35,443 nucleotides of DNA from Pedobacter segetis (GCF_016623585.1 NZ_JAEHFY010000028.1:1-35443); one strand, 5' to 3'; numbered from the stretch's first letter, positions 17,175 through 27,107 are shown. The notes: generated by a model from the sequence alone, not told the origin. Made by a program: numbers and translations.

Positions 17175-17524
17175 AATTTATAGTAGATGCCCAATTACCC
17201 AAATCATTGGCAGAATATTTAAATTTTAAAGGATTTAACGCCTTACACACTTCAGATTTACCAAACAAAAATTATACTAACGATACAGAAATAATAATTT
17301 TAGCGATAAAAGAAAATAGAATAGTTATTACCAAAGATTCAGATTTTTTAGATTCCTATCTTTTAAAATCGGAACCAAAAAAACTTCTCTTGATAAGAAC
17401 AGGTAACATAAACAATAAAATTTTGTTAGAGATATTTTCTATAAAACTAGAAATGATAATTGATTTACTTTCTGAAAGTAATTTGGTAGAAATCACTAAA
17501 GATTTTATTATCCAACATCGATAA
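17171..17524 (+). CDS. DUF5615 PIN-like protein, putative toxin
   Basis: A 117-residue protein of the DUF5615 (Mut7-C-like PIN) family. The N-terminal MKFIVDAQLPKSLAEYLNFK carries the first acidic residue of the predicted nuclease site (Asp6). A central NDTEIIILAIKENRIVITKDSDF supplies further acidic positions (Asp in NDTE and KDSD). PIN-fold proteins of this kind are predicted Mg2+-dependent RNases. Translation is coupled to the DUF433 gene by the ATGA overlap. It is complete, so the module looks intact rather than decayed. RNase activity has not been shown for this protein and is inferred. Confidence 0.85.
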   Translation: MKFIVDAQLPKSLAEYLNFKGFNALHTSDLPNKNYTNDTEIIILAIKENRIVITKDSDFLDSYLLKSEPKKLLLIRTGNINNKILLEIFSIKLEMIIDLLSESNLVEITKDFIIQHR

Positions 17525-17576
17525 AACTCCACAATTACCAAATTTTCAACAAATCTTAATCACATCCATTAATTTT

Positions 17577-17584
17577 TAACTTTG
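17577..17584 (+). promoter_or_regulatory. -7 box of mutS
   Basis: TAACTTTG is a perfect TAnnTTTG match lying 22 bp before the mutS TTG start codon. No TTTG is found at the expected -33 position, so the promoter may be moderate in strength. Confidence 0.55.
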
Positions 17585-17606
17585 CAAATCAAAATCCACC
17601 ATCGCA

Positions 17607-20219
17607 TTGGCTAAAAATAACATCAAGGAAACTCCTTTAATGACCCAATATAACCAAATCAAGGTTAAATATCCGGGAGCATTATTGCTTTTTCGTGTGG
17701 GTGATTTTTATGAAACCTTTGGTGAGGATGCCATAAAAGCTTCTCAAATCTTAGGTATCGTTTTAACCAAAAGAGCAAACGGTTCTGCTTCTCATATAGA
17801 ATTGGCAGGTTTTCCGCACCACTCCATCGAAACTTATTTGCCAAAATTGGTAAGGGCAGGCCAGCGTGTGGCCATTTGCGATCAATTAGAAGACCCAAAA
17901 ACGGTAAAAGGAATCGTTAAGCGTGGCGTAACCGAATTGGTAACGCCGGGTGTGGCTTACAGCGATAATATCGTACAACAAAAATCCAACAATTATTTAG
18001 CAACGCTCCATTTCGAGAAACAAACCATCGGCATTTCTTTTTTGGATATTTCTACAGGCGAGTTTTTGGTTGCGCAAGGCAATGCAGAATATATCGACAA
18101 GCTTTTACAAAGTTTTAAACCTAGCGAGGTCATTTTTTCTAAGGCAAAACAAAAAGATTTTACAGAGTATTTTGGCGAGCGTTTTTACACCTATACTTTA
18201 GACGATTGGGCCTTCACTTCAGATTACGCCCAAGAAACTTTGCTCAAACATTTTGAGGTTAAATCTTTAAAGGGCTTTGGTATAGATAAATTAAATCTCG
18301 GTATTGTTGCGGCCGGTGTTTCACTACATTATTTGGGCGAAACAGAACATCGCCAATTGCAGCACATCAGCAATATTTCTCGTATCGAGGAAGATCGATA
18401 TATGTGGCTTGATAGGTTTACCATCCGTAATCTAGAACTGGTAGGTTCTAATAACGAGAATGCCAAAACACTGATAGATGTTTTAGACCATACTTCTTGT
18501 GCCATGGGAGCAAGGATGTTGCACAAATGGTTAGTAATGCCCTTGAAAAACGAAAAACCGATACAAGAACGTTTGGCAGTTGTCCAATTTTTTTACGATG
18601 ATGCCAGTTTAAGGGAAAAATTGCAAGGTTTTATCCGCCAGGTTGGCGATTTAGAAAGGTTGATTTCTAAAATAGGCTTGCAAAAAACCAATCCAAGGGA
18701 AATCATCCAATTAAAGAGGGCATTATTGGCTATCGCCGAAATAAAAAATATTTGTGAAGAAGTTCCGCAAGAGGCGGTAAAACGATTGGGCGAGCAGATG
18801 AACCTATGCGCTTCCATCAGAGAAAAAATAGAAAAAGAATTATTCGCCGATCCACCAGTTGCTTTAAACAAAGGTAAAGTGATGGCAGATGGCGTTGATG
18901 CCGATTTAGACCGTTTAAGAAAAATCGCTTTTGGCGGAAAGGATTACCTGCTTGAACTGCAAAAACGAGAAGCCGAAATTACCGGAATTACTTCCCTAAA
19001 AATAGCTTTCAATAACGTTTTTGGCTATTATTTAGAGGTTTCTAATACCCATAAAGATAAAGTTCCACAAGATTGGATCCGTAAACAAACCTTGGTAAAT
19101 GCCGAGCGTTACATTACCCCAGAACTTAAAGAATACGAAGACCAGATTTTAGGTGCCGAAGAAAAGATCTTGGCCATAGAAACCCGTTTGTTCACAGATT
19201 TGGTGAACAGCATCGCAGAATTCATCAAACCGATCCAACTTAATGCTTTTTTGGTTGCCCAGTTAGATGTGCTGCTTTGTTTTGCAGAAACGGCAAAGAA
19301 AAACCATTATGTAAAACCGAAGGTAAACGGCCAAAAATTGTTGGATATTAAAGGGGGCAGGCATCCGGTGATAGAAAAACATTTGCCTTTGGGCGATGAA
19401 TACATCACCAATAGCGTTTATTTGGATAACGATTCGCAACAGATCATCATCATTACTGGGCCAAACATGGCAGGTAAATCTGCTTTGTTGCGCCAAACAG
19501 GCTTGATAGTTTTAATGGCGCAAATGGGCAGTTTTGTGCCCGCAAAAGAAGCCACGATTGGTATTGTAGATAAAATCTTTACAAGGGTTGGTGCTTCTGA
19601 TAACCTCAGTTCTGGCGAATCTACTTTTATGGTGGAGATGAACGAGACCGCCAGCATCTTAAATAACCTTTCTGATAGGAGTTTGATCTTATTGGATGAA
19701 ATTGGGCGTGGAACCTCCACTTATGATGGTATTTCCATCGCTTGGGCAATTGCAGAATATCTCCATAACCATCCATCGGCGAAAGCCAAAACCCTATTTG
19801 CCACCCATTACCACGAGTTAAATGAGTTGAGCAATTCTTTCAATCGGGTAAAAAACTTTAATGTTTCTGTGAAGGAAGTGGGCAACAAAGTTATTTTCTT
19901 GAGAAAATTAGTGCCGGGCGGCAGCGAACATAGTTTTGGGATACACGTTGCAAAAATGGCGGGGATGCCACCACAAGTTTTAAAACGGGCAAACGAGATT
20001 TTGGTCCGTTTAGAAAACGAGCGTACCGGCGGCGAACACGTAAAAGCCAGCCTAATGAAAATGCAGAAACAACCCGTTCAATTGCAAATGTTCTCTTTAG
20101 ATGATCCGGTTCTGATCAAAATCAGGGATGTTTTAAACAACTTGGATGTGAATACTTTAACCCCCGTAGAAGCATTGATGAAGTTGGATGAGATACAGAA
20201 AGTATTGAAGAAATCTTAA
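17607..20219 (+). CDS. mutS: DNA mismatch repair protein MutS
   Basis: An 870-residue mismatch recognition ATPase, full length for the family. The N-terminal mismatch-binding domain contains the Phe-x-Glu wedge ([11 protein letters not shown], near residues 33-43). Connector, lever and clamp domains follow. The C-terminal ATPase has Walker [10 protein letters not shown] (ending at Ser625), the [10 protein letters not shown] signature, Walker [17 protein letters not shown] and the switch ATHYHEL. The start is a TTG codon at 17607; family members in this phylum begin with the same K-E-T-P-L-M..Q-Y-N segment, which the first ATG (17640) would remove. MutL is not adjacent. A perfect -7 box precedes the gene, so it is transcribed on its own rather than from the toxin-antitoxin promoter. 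Confidence 0.97.
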   Translation: MAKNNIKETPLMTQYNQIKVKYPGALLLFRVGDFYETFGEDAIKASQILGIVLTKRANGSASHIELAGFPHHSIETYLPKLVRAGQRVAICDQLEDPKTVKGIVKRGVTELVTPGVAYSDNIVQQKSNNYLATLHFEKQTIGISFLDISTGEFLVAQGNAEYIDKLLQSFKPSEVIFSKAKQKDFTEYFGERFYTYTLDDWAFTSDYAQETLLKHFEVKSLKGFGIDKLNLGIVAAGVSLHYLGETEHRQLQHISNISRIEEDRYMWLDRFTIRNLELVGSNNENAKTLIDVLDHTSCAMGARMLHKWLVMPLKNEKPIQERLAVVQFFYDDASLREKLQGFIRQVGDLERLISKIGLQKTNPREIIQLKRALLAIAEIKNICEEVPQEAVKRLGEQMNLCASIREKIEKELFADPPVALNKGKVMADGVDADLDRLRKIAFGGKDYLLELQKREAEITGITSLKIAFNNVFGYYLEVSNTHKDKVPQDWIRKQTLVNAERYITPELKEYEDQILGAEEKILAIETRLFTDLVNSIAEFIKPIQLNAFLVAQLDVLLCFAETAKKNHYVKPKVNGQKLLDIKGGRHPVIEKHLPLGDEYITNSVYLDNDSQQIIIITGPNMAGKSALLRQTGLIVLMAQMGSFVPAKEATIGIVDKIFTRVGASDNLSSGESTFMVEMNETASILNNLSDRSLILLDEIGRGTSTYDGISIAWAIAEYLHNHPSAKAKTLFATHYHELNELSNSFNRVKNFNVSVKEVGNKVIFLRKLVPGGSEHSFGIHVAKMAGMPPQVLKRANEILVRLENERTGGEHVKASLMKMQKQPVQLQMFSLDDPVLIKIRDVLNNLDVNTLTPVEALMKLDEIQKVLKKS

Positions 20220-20317
20220 AATTTTAAACCCAATAAGTCTCTCTATCCATTATGCTGTAAGCACTTTTCATAATCACTTTTACTACCTCTTATTTCGTAA
20301 TAACGGCATTATTCAAA

Positions 20318-20461
20318 CGTCATTTCGACGGTAGGAGAAATCTCTAAGTTCCTTAATACTTCACCAATTCCAATTTACAGCCAAAAATTTAGAGCATGTG
20401 AATTAAAAAAAGGGCTTGTTTTCCATCGCTTACAGATTTCTCCCTATCGTTCGATATGACG
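20318..20461. repeat. Imperfect inverted-repeat element
   Basis: CGTCATTTCGACGGTAGGAG followed by AAATCT (20318-20343) is mirrored by AGATTTCTCCCTATCGTTCG followed by ATATGACG (20434-20461). The two arms pair over about 26 bp with a few mismatches around a 90-bp spacer. The arm resembles the GTCATTTCGAC..GAGAAATCT word that is dispersed in many Bacteroidota intergenic regions. It lies between mutS and the convergent beta-helix gene; no gene is inside. Confidence 0.7.
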
Positions 20462-20471
20462 GTTTACAAGG

Positions 20472-23400
20472 CTATTTCACAACAATTTTCATGCTTTTGT
20501 TGGAAATATTTAGCACATAAACCCCAGTTTTGATATTACTCAGTTTATAAGTCGCCAAACCGTTATCAAACTTCACTTGGTTTTTGCAAACTTCCTTACC
20601 GGTTAAATCATAAATCGCAATATTTTGCAGACCGTTTAAATCCTGACCTTGGATGTTGATGATACCGTTAACAACAGGATTAGGATAAACCAATAAACCT
20701 TCTTTATCCAAACTTTCCAGTTTTAAAGTCCTTATACCTAATTCTTTGGTTTTACCATCTCTATCTGTTTGGCTCAGTTTGTAATAGCTCAAACCTGCAA
20801 AAGGAGAAAAGTCTATAGTTGCATAATCAGCTCCGCTATTCCCTTTTGAGTTTATGGTGCTTAATTGCTCAAAGCTTTTACCGTCCGTACTTTTTGAAAT
20901 GGTGAAGTAATTGTTGTTGGTTTCTGTTGCTGTCTGCCAGTTTAACTGCGCAAAATTACCCGATGGCTTTACGCTAAAGCTGATGAGCTTTACTGGTAAA
21001 GGGATAAAAGTTTCATACGCTCCCATATTTATTATTCCTCCCTGGCTTCGTACATTACCGTCCAAATCTGTTGCAATGGCAGATAAATCGGGGGTTTTCC
21101 CAGGATCGAAATAGCTGCTATCGCCTGCGCCAATGGCTGGGCTACCTGCTTTTATATGATAATCGCCACCGATAAAAGGAGCGGTACTAAAATCAGGAGC
21201 ATCTACAAATAAAGGATCTACATTATCCAAATTATTTCCATCATCATCTACAAATGAGTTTTTCTGGTAAATACTGCTAGTAACCGAAGTGCCAAAACCA
21301 GCTATAGCAATAATTTTTGAACTATTTCCATAGATGATGCTGTTCCGTATAGAAGCACTGCCGTCAGGATAAATCCAAATCCCCCCACCATTATCATTCC
21401 CACTCTTAGCTTTGTTGCCACTGATGGTTACATTTGTAAAAACCAATTTGCCGCTAGAAATGTAGACTCCGCCGCCGAATCCACCAGTGGTATTACCGCT
21501 AATGACCACATTGGTGATTTGGGAGGTATAAAAACCTGTTGAATATATTCCACCACCGCCATAACTATTATTAGAGGAAATGTTGCCACTAACTGTAGAA
21601 TTAGTTAGCACCGTAGCATTAACCAAATCTAGCCCTCCTCCAGAACCGGCCCTGTTTTCTTTAACCAGTAGATTGTTAAACTTCATCCCGGCTCTAGCAC
21701 TGCTTATGCCTCCGCCATTTCCGCCAGTGTTACCTCCTTTTATGGTAAAACCGTCTAAAAGGGCAGTATTCCCAGACCCTGTGGTCATCACCACATGGAG
21801 GACATTATCGCCATAATTGGTAAAATTGGGTCCATCATCACCGTTTAGGTCTCCGCTTAAAATACTCTCGTTGGTGCTAAGGCTTAAATCTCTCTCGCTT
21901 AAATTGCTTTCTGTACCTGCAAAACCACCATAAACTTTTACGTTTTTATATATGAGAAAAGCTTTATCTCTATTATTTGATCCGCTACCATTAATAACAG
22001 AAGCAATGTAAGTACCACCTTTTGCCCAAACCTGTTGGGTAGTGGTGGCATTTATGGCATACTGTATATTATCGGTGGCATTTGCCCAACTACTGCCATT
22101 TAACTTCCCAGCACCGCTTGGCGTAACGTAAGCAATGCCGTTGGCATCAGGTATAACGGATATGTTATAGTTGCTTTCGTAAGCACCCATATCGATAAAA
22201 GTTTTTTGTATGCGTCCATTCCCATCAATATCTGTAACAATAGCGTTTAAATCTGGCGTTTGAGCAGAATTGAAAAAAGTATTATCGCCAGAGCCAACCG
22301 CATAGCTGTTTTTTGTTAAATGATAATCGCCCACGCTAAAAGGGGCTGTGTTGGCTAAAGGGGCGTTTACAAAAGAAGGATCAACATCCAAATTATTGCC
22401 GCCATCGGTTCCGGTTGAGCTTAACCAAGCGGTACTGCCACCGCTGCCTTCGATAATGGAATTAAAAAAACTGGGCGTAGCCGAATTATTGAACACGCTG
22501 GAATTATTGCCATAAATAATGCAGTTGCGGATAAGGGGAACACTGCTGTTGGTATTGTACATTGCACCACCATTTGTTGATGCCGCGTTCCCACTTATGG
22601 TTACATTGGTTAGGATAGTGTTACTGCCATTATTATTGTACATCCCAGCTCCACTTGTGGCAGCATTACCGCTGATGATGACGTTGGTTAAAATTGGGCT
22701 GCTACCGTCATTATTTATACCTCCACCATTATTGGCTACCGAATTCCCGTTAATGGTTACATTGGTTAAAATTGGGTTGCTATTGTCGTTACGCACACCT
22801 CCACCAAAAAGTGCTTGATTACTGATGATACTTAAATTTGTGAGCAATGGACTACTATCGACATTATAAATCCCGCCACCTCTTGAGGCTAAAATATTTT
22901 TACCATTCACTAAAATGGTATTAGAACCTGTATTTGCATTTCCGCCTTGTATGGTAAAACCATTGAGTTCTGCCGTACCCACCGTTCCGGCAGAGATCAC
23001 AACATGATAGGCATTTTCTGTACTGTTGCTAAAATTAGCACCGTCATCTGCACCTAAATCTCCGTTTAAAATACTTTTATTGGCGCTAAGGCTTAAATCT
23101 CTCTCGTTTAAATTGCTTTCTGTACCTGCAAAGCCACCGTAAACTTTTACGTTTTCTTTGATTAAAAAAGCTTTATGCCTGTCGGTTGTGCCGTTGCCCG
23201 CATATTCAGATGGGATATAATTACCGCCCTTTACCCAAACCTGCTGGGTAGCTGTTGCATCTATGGCAAACTGAATATTAGCAGTAGCGTTTGTCCAGCT
23301 ATCGCCACTAAAATCACCAGAACCTGTAGGTGTTACGTATGCAATTCCATTAACGTTGGGCTTAACCAAATATTCATACACTCCCATGTCTATATCCGAC

Positions 23401-24638
23401 ATATTTATTCGGGCATTACCTGCTAAATCTGTAGTGATAGACGATAAATTGGGGTTTTGTCCATCATTATAATAGATGTTGTTCCCTGCGCCAATGGTTG
23501 GACTGTTACTTTTTAACCGGTAATCCCCACCGGTAAAAGGAGCGGTGCTAGCATCGGGAGCGTCAATAAATAAAGGATCGGTATTTAGGTTATTACCACC
23601 ATCAATAACTTCAATATCTAATGGAACTGAACTCGTTCCACTGGTTTGTATGTTGCTATAACTATTAGTGAGGGCCACATACTGAGTGTTGTAAATCCCG
23701 TAACTGTTTCCATAAATGATGCTGTTACGTATTTTTATTATTACATCAGAATTGTAGATAGCACCTCCGTCACCTGCTTTGTTACCACTGATGGTAGCAT
23801 TTGTAATTACTGGATTGGAACTGGTAAAATAAAGCGCTCCACCTCCGATTGCACTGTTGCCAGATATGAGAACATTTGTTATTGCTGTTCCCGAGTTAAC
23901 ATTGTATATCCCTCCTCCTAAGTAGGCGTAGTTGCCCTTAATAGCTACGTTTAAAATGCGAGTAGATGTGAGGTTGTTGTAAATTCCACCTCCCTTTGAA
24001 TTGGCTCTATTTGATAAGATACTTAAATTTGAAAGTAATGGTGCTGTATCAAAAGCGTCATTGAAATTGTAAATACCACCTCCATTGCTTCTACTGATAG
24101 ATTTTGAGTTTACTGTAATGGTGCCACCGGTATTTGCATTTCCACCTTTTATGGTAAAACCACTTAAAACAACATTTCCTACAGCTCCAGTAATAATTAC
24201 AACATGATAGGCATTATCATCATAATTAGTATAACCTGGACCATCGTTACCATCCAAATCTCCGCTTAAGATGCTTTCATTGGCAGTTAGGCTTAAATCT
24301 CTTTGAGTTAACGTGGATTCTGTACCTGCAAAACCACCATATACCTTTATATTGGCTTTTAAAACAAAAGATTTGTCTCTGTCGGTTGTGCCGTTGCCCG
24401 CATATTCAGATGGGATGTAAGTACCACCCTTTACCCAAACTCCATCACCTGCATCCGAGGCATCAATCATTGTTTGTATGTTACTGCTTGCGTTAGCCCA
24501 ACTACTTCCATCTCCGTTACCGGTGGCTGTTGTTTTTACATAACGGACGGTTTGTGCATTTGCTATAAAAGTAAAGGCAACCGCGATGGATATTAAACAA
24601 ATTGCCTTTTTAAGGCAGCTTCTTTTAAGTTTGTTCAT
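20472..24638 (-). CDS. Giant three-unit beta-helix surface protein with T9SS type A sorting domain
   Basis: The chosen start (ATG at 24638) gives 1388 residues with a good signal peptide ending near FIANA-QT. An ATG at 24668 would add 10 residues. Three homologous units of about 400 residues follow (starting near 31, 432 and 835). Each opens with a (V/A)YV.. segment, then a Trp-Ala/Thr-Asn block, then VKVYGGFAGTES, RDLSLSANKSILNGDL and GFTIKGGNA. It continues as Gly/Asn-rich right-handed beta-helix coils (ILTNVTISGNAA, GGGIYN) and closes with a choice-of-anchor-Q-like end (SPTIGAGN.., MGVYEY). The last 180 residues hold a beta-sandwich (LNWQTATETNNNYF) and the T9SS type A signal (LLVYPNPVVNG ... 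GVYVLNI ... MKIVVK). It is probably secreted through the type IX system to the surface; the ligand or glycan target is unknown. Confidence 0.9.
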   Translation of the reverse strand: MNKLKRSCLKKAICLISIAVAFTFIANAQTVRYVKTTATGNGDGSSWANASSNIQTMIDASDAGDGVWVKGGTYIPSEYAGNGTTDRDKSFVLKANIKVYGGFAGTESTLTQRDLSLTANESILSGDLDGNDGPGYTNYDDNAYHVVIITGAVGNVVLSGFTIKGGNANTGGTITVNSKSISRSNGGGIYNFNDAFDTAPLLSNLSILSNRANSKGGGIYNNLTSTRILNVAIKGNYAYLGGGIYNVNSGTAITNVLISGNSAIGGGALYFTSSNPVITNATISGNKAGDGGAIYNSDVIIKIRNSIIYGNSYGIYNTQYVALTNSYSNIQTSGTSSVPLDIEVIDGGNNLNTDPLFIDAPDASTAPFTGGDYRLKSNSPTIGAGNNIYYNDGQNPNLSSITTDLAGNARINMSDIDMGVYEYLVKPNVNGIAYVTPTGSGDFSGDSWTNATANIQFAIDATATQQVWVKGGNYIPSEYAGNGTTDRHKAFLIKENVKVYGGFAGTESNLNERDLSLSANKSILNGDLGADDGANFSNSTENAYHVVISAGTVGTAELNGFTIQGGNANTGSNTILVNGKNILASRGGGIYNVDSSPLLTNLSIISNQALFGGGVRNDNSNPILTNVTINGNSVANNGGGINNDGSSPILTNVIISGNAATSGAGMYNNNGSNTILTNVTISGNAASTNGGAMYNTNSSVPLIRNCIIYGNNSSVFNNSATPSFFNSIIEGSGGSTAWLSSTGTDGGNNLDVDPSFVNAPLANTAPFSVGDYHLTKNSYAVGSGDNTFFNSAQTPDLNAIVTDIDGNGRIQKTFIDMGAYESNYNISVIPDANGIAYVTPSGAGKLNGSSWANATDNIQYAINATTTQQVWAKGGTYIASVINGSGSNNRDKAFLIYKNVKVYGGFAGTESNLSERDLSLSTNESILSGDLNGDDGPNFTNYGDNVLHVVMTTGSGNTALLDGFTIKGGNTGGNGGGISSARAGMKFNNLLVKENRAGSGGGLDLVNATVLTNSTVSGNISSNNSYGGGGIYSTGFYTSQITNVVISGNTTGGFGGGVYISSGKLVFTNVTISGNKAKSGNDNGGGIWIYPDGSASIRNSIIYGNSSKIIAIAGFGTSVTSSIYQKNSFVDDDGNNLDNVDPLFVDAPDFSTAPFIGGDYHIKAGSPAIGAGDSSYFDPGKTPDLSAIATDLDGNVRSQGGIINMGAYETFIPLPVKLISFSVKPSGNFAQLNWQTATETNNNYFTISKSTDGKSFEQLSTINSKGNSGADYATIDFSPFAGLSYYKLSQTDRDGKTKELGIRTLKLESLDKEGLLVYPNPVVNGIINIQGQDLNGLQNIAIYDLTGKEVCKNQVKFDNGLATYKLSNIKTGVYVLNISNKSMKIVVK

Positions 24639-24746
24639 GGCAATGTGTATATGGGTTTTATATTTCAAGTGAGTATATTATTTATTCACACATAGAAACA
24701 TTTTCGGCAAAATAGCTCTATACGCCAGAAAAAGAGTCTTTATGAG

Positions 24747-24765
24747 CGTCGCAAAAACGTCGCAA
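24747..24765. promoter_or_regulatory. Direct repeat CGTCGCAA, 11-bp period, upstream of the beta-helix gene
   Basis: CGTCGCAA occurs at 24747-24754 and 24758-24765, exactly 11 bp (one helical turn) apart, in the 157-bp spacer between the TPR-HTH gene and the beta-helix gene. On the coding strand it reads TTGCGACGTTTTTGCGACG. It is the most GC-rich word in an AT-rich spacer and is a candidate binding site for the neighbouring HTH protein (inference). Confidence 0.4.
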
Positions 24766-24795
24766 TTTTAATAATGTAAAAAAGATGAGGGTTAT

Positions 24796-26511
24796 TTAAG
24801 AAGTGATGATGTTTTTCTTGCGCATTCGGTAAGCAATGGTCCTTACGCTCTGTGGAGAAATACCTAAAGCTGTAGCCATTTCATTATAGCTAAAATTTAA
24901 TTTTTTAAGCGCAAGAAAGCGAACTTCTGCAGGCGTGATTTTAGGGAATTCAGCCTTTAGTTGATGAATGTAACCGCCATTTACTTGGTCAAACAAAACC
25001 CTAAAATCTTCCCAATTTTGTTCTGTAATGATGGTAATTCTTCTAAGTTCTTCCAAGTTATTTAAAAGTTGAGTATTCCCGCTATCCTCCTTAAGTTGTT
25101 TATCTAATGAAGCTATGATTCTGTTTTTTTCTATAATACTTTTTGTGAAACTATCTAATTCTTGTTTGGCACTATGAATTTCTTTTTCTTTTTCGGATAA
25201 ATGCTGTTGATTTAATAAGTTCTCTAAAGCGTGTTTCTTTTTTTGAAGCCGATAAATATAAAGTGCTATCAGGATGGCGATGATAAAAAACACGAGAATT
25301 AGATTAAGTTGTATCGTTCTTAATCTCTCTTTATCGTTAGCGGCTTTTAAATCTACATTGTGTTTGATGATATCTGCTTTTTGTTGCGAACGTAATAATT
25401 GGAGTGCGTTAAACTTCTTTACCATACTGTCCCTCACAAAAAGAGCAGAATCAATAAAATTATCCGCTTTTTGTTTATCGCCTATTAAAATGTAGTATTT
25501 GCTTAACAATGGATAAAGCCTCTGATACCTTGAGTATTGACCAGATTTATTTACATATTCCCTACTTTTAAGGATCCAATCAATAGCTTTCTTATTTTCT
25601 TTCTGTTTAAGATAAATGTTGGCTAACGTCATAGAAGAACCAGAAGCAAGTCCAAAATCAGAATATTCAAGTGCAGTTTTTACATCATGTTTAAGCAAGG
25701 GTTCTGCTGCTTTATAATTTTTTCTCAAATATAAATTATAACCTAAATTTCCATCAATTATACCCAACCATTGCTTATCGCTTGTTTTTGTTTTTAAGAC
25801 CTTAAGCTTGTTCAAGTAAAAATCAGAAGAATCTAATTGATTGATTTTTTGATAGCTAAGACTTAAACTGTTATAAGATTGGGTAATGTAATAATCAATC
25901 GTTTTGTGTACACCTTGTTTATATTCTGTTGTTTTTCTAAAATAGGTAATGGCTTTTTTGTAATCAGAAAAATAATAATAAGAATTACCAACATGGTATA
26001 GATCAAGTACTTTATCTGGAAAATCTTTAAATTTTAAAGGTTGTATTAATGAAAGTTCTTCTTGGTAAAATTCAAAGGCAAGTTCATATTGCTGTAGATG
26101 ACTCCAATAATAATTGGCTTTGGTTTTAAGTGCTCTCGCCTGTAATTGTACGATGTGATTTTTCTTTCCATCGGCAATCACAGTATTTAATAGCTTAAAT
26201 ATTTGTTTTTTTTGATTGGGATGGTATTCTATTAAATATACAGCTTCTACTAAATCCGATTCAATATTTAAAGCTTTGTCGTTGCTTTTTCTGCAAAAGG
26301 ATTGAAATGATTCTAGTTCTTTTAGATTAGGCTGATGTTTATTTGCACTGATAATTTCATCATAAATATTCCATAGTTGGAACGCCCGTTCACCGTAAGT
26401 TTTGTTTAATAAAGTAGTGTAATCAATATTGTGAATTATAGCAGCTTGGGGCGGTATTGTGTTAAAAATTATTAACAGTGAAAGGAAGATTTTTATTTTC
26501 TGAAAACTCAC
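24796..26511 (-). CDS. TPR-containing membrane protein with C-terminal LuxR/sigma-4-like HTH
   Basis: A 571-residue predicted membrane-bound regulator of a type common in Bacteroidota. It begins with a signal-peptide-like helix (KIFLSLLIIFNTIPPQAA). A periplasmic TPR-like helical array spans about 60-370, with repeats such as KVLDLYHVGNSYYYFSDYKK and GNLGYNLYLRKNYKAAEPLL. One transmembrane helix at about 403-420 (LILVFFIIAILIALYIY) precedes a coiled coil (about 422-500). The C-terminal 50 residues form an HTH: FPKITPAEVRFLALKKLNFS followed by YNEMATALGISPQSVRTIAYRMRKK. It could sense an extracytoplasmic or surface signal and control transcription from the membrane. The gene lies directly upstream of, and in the same direction as, the beta-helix gene, its likely target. 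No kinase or sigma-factor domain is present. Confidence 0.85.
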   Translation of the reverse strand: MSFQKIKIFLSLLIIFNTIPPQAAIIHNIDYTTLLNKTYGERAFQLWNIYDEIISANKHQPNLKELESFQSFCRKSNDKALNIESDLVEAVYLIEYHPNQKKQIFKLLNTVIADGKKNHIVQLQARALKTKANYYWSHLQQYELAFEFYQEELSLIQPLKFKDFPDKVLDLYHVGNSYYYFSDYKKAITYFRKTTEYKQGVHKTIDYYITQSYNSLSLSYQKINQLDSSDFYLNKLKVLKTKTSDKQWLGIIDGNLGYNLYLRKNYKAAEPLLKHDVKTALEYSDFGLASGSSMTLANIYLKQKENKKAIDWILKSREYVNKSGQYSRYQRLYPLLSKYYILIGDKQKADNFIDSALFVRDSMVKKFNALQLLRSQQKADIIKHNVDLKAANDKERLRTIQLNLILVFFIIAILIALYIYRLQKKKHALENLLNQQHLSEKEKEIHSAKQELDSFTKSIIEKNRIIASLDKQLKEDSGNTQLLNNLEELRRITIITEQNWEDFRVLFDQVNGGYIHQLKAEFPKITPAEVRFLALKKLNFSYNEMATALGISPQSVRTIAYRMRKKNIITS

Positions 26512-27060
26512 AGGGGCAATATCGTATTTTCTTTTTAAAGAAATAATTATCTTTAAAATACACGAATTAAATCAATATTTAAAATAAGCTATTTGGCATA
26601 TAAATAGCTCATTAAATTTTTTGTAAGAACCTAATTATTAAATATTTAACGTCAATTTAAAATTTTCTGAATTAGGATTTGGAGGATTATAGGATTTCCA
26701 TGATTACAGCTTACCGCCCAACTCTGTGAACTTTGCATGTTTGCGGTTAAAAATTGTCTGAACCATGATTTTCATGATTTAAGGATTTCCATGATTTTAG
26801 TGGCCACCCAACTCTGTGTCTTTAGTGACCTCTGCGGTTAAAAAACATAACCAACTCCGTTTCTATGATTAAAAAATTCTCCCGCAGATTTAGATGATTA
26901 GCGCAGATTTAAAACTTCCATAAAAAACTTGTAAACATTCAACTCTGCGGACTTTGTGTCCTCCGGGGTTAAAAATGAACATGAAGGAATGAAGAAAGAC
27001 GAAGCTTATATTGAAAAATAATTCTCCTCAGCTTTCTCCTGTGGTTAAAACCCATTCAAT
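26512..27060. repeat. Mosaic of dispersed short repeats in a 600-bp spacer
   Basis: No gene is present. Three copies of AACTCTGYG..ACTTTGYG..TGCGGTTAAAAA-type words lie at 26721-26754, 26811-26846 and 26941-26975. GATTTCCATGATT-type words occur at 26694-26706, 26766-26780 and 26786-26798. CGCAGATTTAGATGATTAG followed by CGCAGATTT is at 26883-26910. These resemble intergenic words dispersed in many Bacteroidota genomes. The first 130 bp (26512-26640) are AT-rich and carry the TPR gene's promoter region, with no clear box. Confidence 0.7.
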
Positions 27061-27063
27061 AAA

Positions 27064-27107
27064 ACTAAAAATATTAGTATTTAAAACTAAAATATTTAGT
27101 ATTTTTG
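27064..27107 (+). promoter_or_regulatory. Twin ACTAA-N5-TTAGT palindromes overlapping a perfect -7 box
   Basis: Perfect inverted repeats ACTAA-N5-TTAGT lie at 27064-27078 and 27086-27100, 22 bp (two helical turns) apart. TATTTTTG (27100-27107) is a perfect TAnnTTTG -7 box sharing its first base with the second palindrome. It ends only 4 bp before the ATG at 27112, so transcription should start at or inside the start codon. A dimeric repressor bound here would block the promoter, in the manner of an SOS-type operator; the identity of the regulator is unknown. Confidence 0.7.
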
